A stretch of 32,735 bases of DNA from Protostelium mycophagum. Its lineage: Eukaryota; Evosea; Variosea; Protosteliida; Protosteliaceae. Location of the stretch: assembly GCA_002081555.1 (NCBI GenBank), contig MZNV01001836.1, positions 1 to 32,735 of the forward strand. Direction: 5' to 3'. Within the stretch, counting starts at the first letter, position 1. The number at the start of each line of letters is the position of its first letter. Below are positions 30,001 through 32,735 of the stretch, piece after piece. The position numbers and the translations under genes are program-made. The notes under the pieces are model-generated. The model worked only from the letters and a program-made list of their open reading frames with translations, was not told the DNA's origin and did no database searches.

Positions 30001-32389
30001 CTGTGCTGCGTGAGCTGACGGTCTCACCACGTTATCTTACCGTGTCTTCGTCGGTAAGGGCTTCTCCTGTTCCAAAAGCTTTTCAGGAGGTGAATATGGC
30101 GTTCCGGGGGCTTCTAACACGGGTTCGACAACCGGCGCCACCTCCGATTTTTTTCTATTGAATATTAGTATTGAAAATTGGTCGAGAAGAATCTTCACCT
30201 TGGTGGAGTATCAAGTGGTGTGGATTGCAGTGGGTCGACTGTTTGTTGCAATGGATTTATCGTCTCATTGTTTTGAGACAATGGGTCAACCGTCTCATTG
30301 TTTTGAGACAATGGGTCAACCGTCTCATTTTTTTGTGACAAAGGGTCGACTGGTTCATTCTTCTTCTCATTGTTTTGTGACAGGGGGTCGACTGTGTCAT
30401 TGTTTTGTGACAGTGGATCAATCGTCTCATTCTTTTGAGACAAAGGGTCGGCAGCCTCTTTCGTCGGTGGTAGTGGGCCGATCGTCTCATTTTTTTGTGA
30501 AAGAGGGTCGACAGTCTCATTCTTTTGTGACAATGGATCACTCTCTTTCATCTTCTCATCTACAATGGGAACTACAACGGGGATCTCTTTTTTCGACGAT
30601 TTTTCCTCTGTTTGCCGATTTTCTATTTCTGGTGCCGCTTCTTCTTTTTTTATCTGAGCGAATTACATCGTTGTAGACAAAGGAAAAATAAAACTAAAAT
30701 CCAAAATAATATTTTTGTTTTCAAAACGATGTTGGCTGACCTGAGGTTCGGTTGAAGGATTTTCAATCTGCATCGTGCTGTTTTTCCTATTCCTTCTTCC
30801 AATTTCCGGAGTGCCTCCCCCGAATAAATTTTCATTCTCATCATCCTATTCCTTTTTCAATATTCGATCACTTGGGAATTTTTGAAGACCAGACCACACT
30901 GGAATTTCCCACTTTAGGAGGAAGATTGGAATAATCAAAAAATAATATTATTTATTATAACATTATCTCTATATATTTTTGTGCTGCGGCTCTGCCGCAG
31001 TGATAACAGAAAGAAGAAGTTTTTTCACAGAAATTTCACGACGAGATATAGGTTCTACAGCCATTTCACGGTTACAAACCGTGGAACTCGCGGTAACATG
31101 TACAACGGGTTTATTTTGAAAAATAACCTACATCTGAAGCCTCCAGATGTGCCATGCTGCTCAGTCTCATCTTCTTAACGTCAAACTCAAAGGGGTTATC
31201 AAAGTCAGTGAGAGTGGGCTCTTCTACAACTGTCTTAGGCTCTGGAGGGCTGTACAAAGGGTCAGAAAAGGAGAAGGAAGGTTCTTCAAGGTCGTTGTAG
31301 ACGGGAACATTCTCGGAATTTGGCGGTGCATTTGCCGCGGATTTTTCATCCTGCTTTTTCTGTGCTTCCACTTCCTGTTCCTGTTCCTTTTCTTTCTTCT
31401 TTTCTTCCTCTTGTGCAATTTTTTTTTCTGCCGCTGCCCTCTCTTCTTGTTCTTTTTTCGATTTTTCCTGTTCCTTTTTTCTCTCCTCTTCTGCTTTTAA
31501 TTTCTCTTCCTCTTCCTTTTGTCTCTGTTCCTGTTCCTTTTTTTCTTTTTCAATCCTCTCCTGTTCCTTCTTCTCTTCCTTCAATTTTTCTTTCTGTCTT
31601 TCTTCTTCTTTTTTCTTCTGCTCCTGCTCCTTTTTCTCTTTCTCTACTCTCAATTCCTGCTCCTTTTTTGTCTTTTCTTCCTCTGATTTTTTCTCCTCTT
31701 CCTTCTTTTTTTCTTCTTTTTCTTTTTCTTCCTCTTCTTTTTTCTGTTCCTGTTCCTTTTTTTCTTCTTCCTGTTCCGGTTTCTTCTGTTCCTGTTCCGG
31801 ATTTTTTACTTCTTCTGTTTCCTGTTCCTTTTCTATATTCTCTTCTATTTGTTCGTTTTCCTCTGCTTGTTCAACCTGCAGGATACGGTCATGTCGAGGA
31901 ATTAAAATATTCAAAAGTTTTGGAGCGCCCACACACCATCAGCTCGACAGTCACAACATGACAAGATCGTGATGAGAAAATCAGCCGCACCTGATCAGTC
32001 GATACTGGCTCAGCAGTTGTCACTGATTCTTCAGTTGAATTCTTTGGTGTCTTGCCCTTCTTTGATTCTACATTTTGTAAAACAATATATCATACTGATC
32101 CCTATAGAATATTCACCTTCTTTCTTCACAGTCGGCTCATCATCTGCATTATTGTGAGATGATCTCTTCAAAACTTGGTCAAAGTAGGCCTATATCGACA
32201 CCTACCGAATATTGATTGCTTCTTCTTCGCCTTGGATTTCTTCTTGCGGCCTTTTGAGGAATCCATCCAAGAAAATGTTCCACCATCTTCGGAAAATCCG
32301 TGTTGTAGATGTCTAACGTCGTTGAGATGACATAATTCCAACACCGCGGACTTTTTCGCCGCCTCGAAATAGCACACCACGAGGCTCAT
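27032..32389 (-). CDS. Long disordered Glu/Lys/Gln-rich protein fused to a HGSNAT-like multi-pass membrane acyltransferase domain
   Basis: Every exon I could trace joins in phase from ATG 32389 to the stop at 27032; one intron (near 32208) would be only about 32 nt. Order: a short N-terminus (MSLVVCYFEAAKKSAVLEL), a Lys patch, an uninterrupted E/K/Q coil (about 31880-31360), SFSFSDPLYSPPEPK, an ENLFGG motif, a 10-residue DPLSQ(K/N)NET array (30552-30228), LLFGDSDDEDDLL, and three LVFDxEP motifs (29770-29480). The C-terminal half is hydrophobic: IDVNRGLYIFCALLFYFQGNF, LANIDVLQALFLFVVGLSI, several helices, then CGQGWFTPQCNASNYIDRGFL and AYGPFTLMTSVLVVVIG. That order is characteristic of heparan-alpha-glucosaminide N-acetyltransferase (HGSNAT) relatives. 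The expected catalytic His position appears to be FNQRYW instead of a KHxxW motif, so activity is doubtful. Fusion rather than two genes is inferred from phase and the lack of an internal start or stop. Confidence 0.72.
27380..27394. repeat. Intronic CTACAACGATGTAGA element
   Basis: On the sense (minus) strand it begins right after the gtaag donor. A CTAAAAATAG word lies 17 bp away in the same intron (27363-27372), and a second CTACAACGATGT copy is in the next intron at 27636-27648. Confidence 0.6.
27948..28019. repeat. Two GTGGCTCTG(T/C)CGC hairpin words plus CTAAAAATAG in one intron
   Basis: TGTGGCTCTGTCGCACA (27948-27964) and GTGGCTCTGCCGC (27996-28008) are 48 bp apart and followed by CTAAAAATAG (28010-28019). 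All lie in a 200-plus-nt intron of the HGSNAT-like gene. Confidence 0.55.
28402..28448. repeat. Three TGTCGACA palindromes at about 20-bp spacing in an intron
   Basis: Copies at 28402-28409, 28422-28429 and 28441-28448, separated start to start by 20 and 19 bp, about two helical turns. They lie in an intron of the HGSNAT-like gene. Confidence 0.7.
30228..30552 (-). repeat. Coding minisatellite, 30-bp unit (DPLSQKNETV)
   Basis: About ten copies of a 10-residue unit, mostly DPLSQ(K/N)NET(V/I), with one variant (GPLPPTKEAA) and one unit expanded by EKKNEP. Several DNA units contain an inverted repeat, GTCTCAttgtttTGAGAC, so the strand could fold. The array is in frame and lies in the disordered part of the protein. 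Confidence 0.85.
30984..31083. repeat. Two intronic hairpins (CTGCGGC/GCCGCAG and CACGGTT/AACCGTG)
   Basis: CTGCGGCTCTGCCGCAG (30984-31000, perfect 7-bp arms) and CACGGTTacaAACCGTG (31067-31083, perfect 7-bp arms) flank a GAAATTTC (31030-31037) in one intron of about 290 nt. Each word recurs in introns of other genes. Confidence 0.65.
31360..31880 (-). repeat. E/K/Q-rich low-complexity coding tract
   Basis: About 170 residues almost entirely of Glu, Lys, Gln and Arg with i/i+4 charge alternation (KKEQEQKKEEEEKEKEEKKK). This composition favours a single stable alpha helix or long coiled coil. The plus strand is open here as a Leu/Phe/Pro-rich shadow frame, which is not a gene. Confidence 0.75.
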
Positions 32390-32735
32390 GATGATGTACT
32401 AAGATGGTGGTGGTCCAAGTCCAGTCATGACACCAACCTTGCCCTTCTGCACCTACAATGGTTGCTACAAAGAGGTTGGATCACAATAAGTGAAACTGGA
32501 ACAACAGCAACTATGCAGTGTGGTAAAAACCACACTTGTATCACAGGACCTTCCCAATTTCTGTAGCTCAGTGGGAAAGGACCATCCAACAATCAATGAG
32601 CCAATCAAATTCCTTGAATTATTTGCAACAATCCTCCTTGTCAACAGTCTAGACATCTACAAACACTGAGAGAGATTAATGTATGTCTGCATTCATAAAG
32701 ACGTACAGAAGTGGGCACTAGAGAACATTTTCAAC
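32390..32735. other. Right flank, upstream of the HGSNAT-like gene
   Basis: 346 bp with no supported gene; presumably it contains the promoter of the minus-strand gene. A tRNA A-box-like string is present at 32571-32582 but no cloverleaf forms. Confidence 0.35.

Noticed and set aside
30228-30552. CRISPR-like or satellite array
   Set aside because: The 30-bp units have no spacers and code in frame for DPLSQ(K/N)NET.
31320-31961. Plus-strand open frame rich in Leu, Phe, Pro and Ser
   Set aside because: It is the reverse-strand shadow of the Glu/Lys/Gln-rich coding tract.
32571-32582. tRNA gene suggested by the A-box-like TAGCTCAGTGGG
   Set aside because: No D-arm pairing, no B box in position and no acceptor stem can be formed.

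Overview
The window is nuclear DNA of an intron-rich, compact, moderate-GC protist, most likely an amoebozoan outside the dictyostelids (a protosteloid or variosean amoeba is my best guess). Reasons: a Sib-type (similar to integrin beta) adhesion receptor, an F-box/ankyrin protein built like those of amoebozoan expansions, a eukaryotic Dps ferritin with a presequence-like leader, many GT-AG introns of about 35-55 nt, standard code, and genes packed tail to tail. No rRNA, convincing tRNA, CRISPR or recognisable transposon was seen. The organism call is inference.

Layout: (1) 1078-2809 (+) 2-oxoglutarate/Fe(II) dioxygenase of the isopenicillin-N-synthase fold; (2) 2834-4461 (-) saccharopine-dehydrogenase-like oxidoreductase (SCCPDH type), ending 24 bp from gene 1; (3) 4603-5829 (+) F-box plus ankyrin repeats with a C-terminal membrane anchor; (4) 5880-6765 (-) Dps-type ferroxidase; (5) 7110-9247 (+) MINDY-family deubiquitinase with an extra N-terminal domain and an apparent one-base frameshift; (6) 9640-12150 (+) Ada3/TADA3 subunit of histone acetyltransferase complexes; (7) 12981-22811 (-) a roughly 2,950-residue Sib-like adhesion receptor with a von Willebrand A domain, tandem cadherin-like repeats, a GxxxG membrane helix and NPLY/NPIY tail motifs; (8) 23537-25173 (+) YebC/TACO1 mitochondrial translation factor; (9) 25257-26018 (+) fatty-acid hydroxylase/sterol-desaturase; (10) 26103-26558 (-) RING-H2 ubiquitin ligase with a myristoylation-type N-terminus; (11) 27032-32389 (-) a long disordered, Glu/Lys/Gln-rich protein with a 10-residue tandem repeat that reads in phase into a HGSNAT-like multi-pass membrane acyltransferase domain.

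The genes share no pathway; this is an ordinary chromosomal neighbourhood. Two are ubiquitin-system proteins with clear catalytic signatures (MINDY, RING) and one is a probable SCF adaptor (F-box). Dps and TACO1 have presequence-like N-termini.

The strongest unexplained signal is in the introns. Short palindromic words recur in introns of unrelated genes, often touching splice sites: TGACGTCA (7 copies, all intronic), CTACAACGATGTAG-like elements (about 10), CTGCGGC/GCCGCAG hairpins, ACGGTT/AACCGT hairpins, TGTCGACA (three copies about 20 bp apart in one intron), and GAAATTTC (10 of 14 copies in introns of one gene). A 17-mer is shared exactly by introns of two genes. This looks like a family of intron-borne elements or splicing/regulatory words and is the best candidate for something undescribed.
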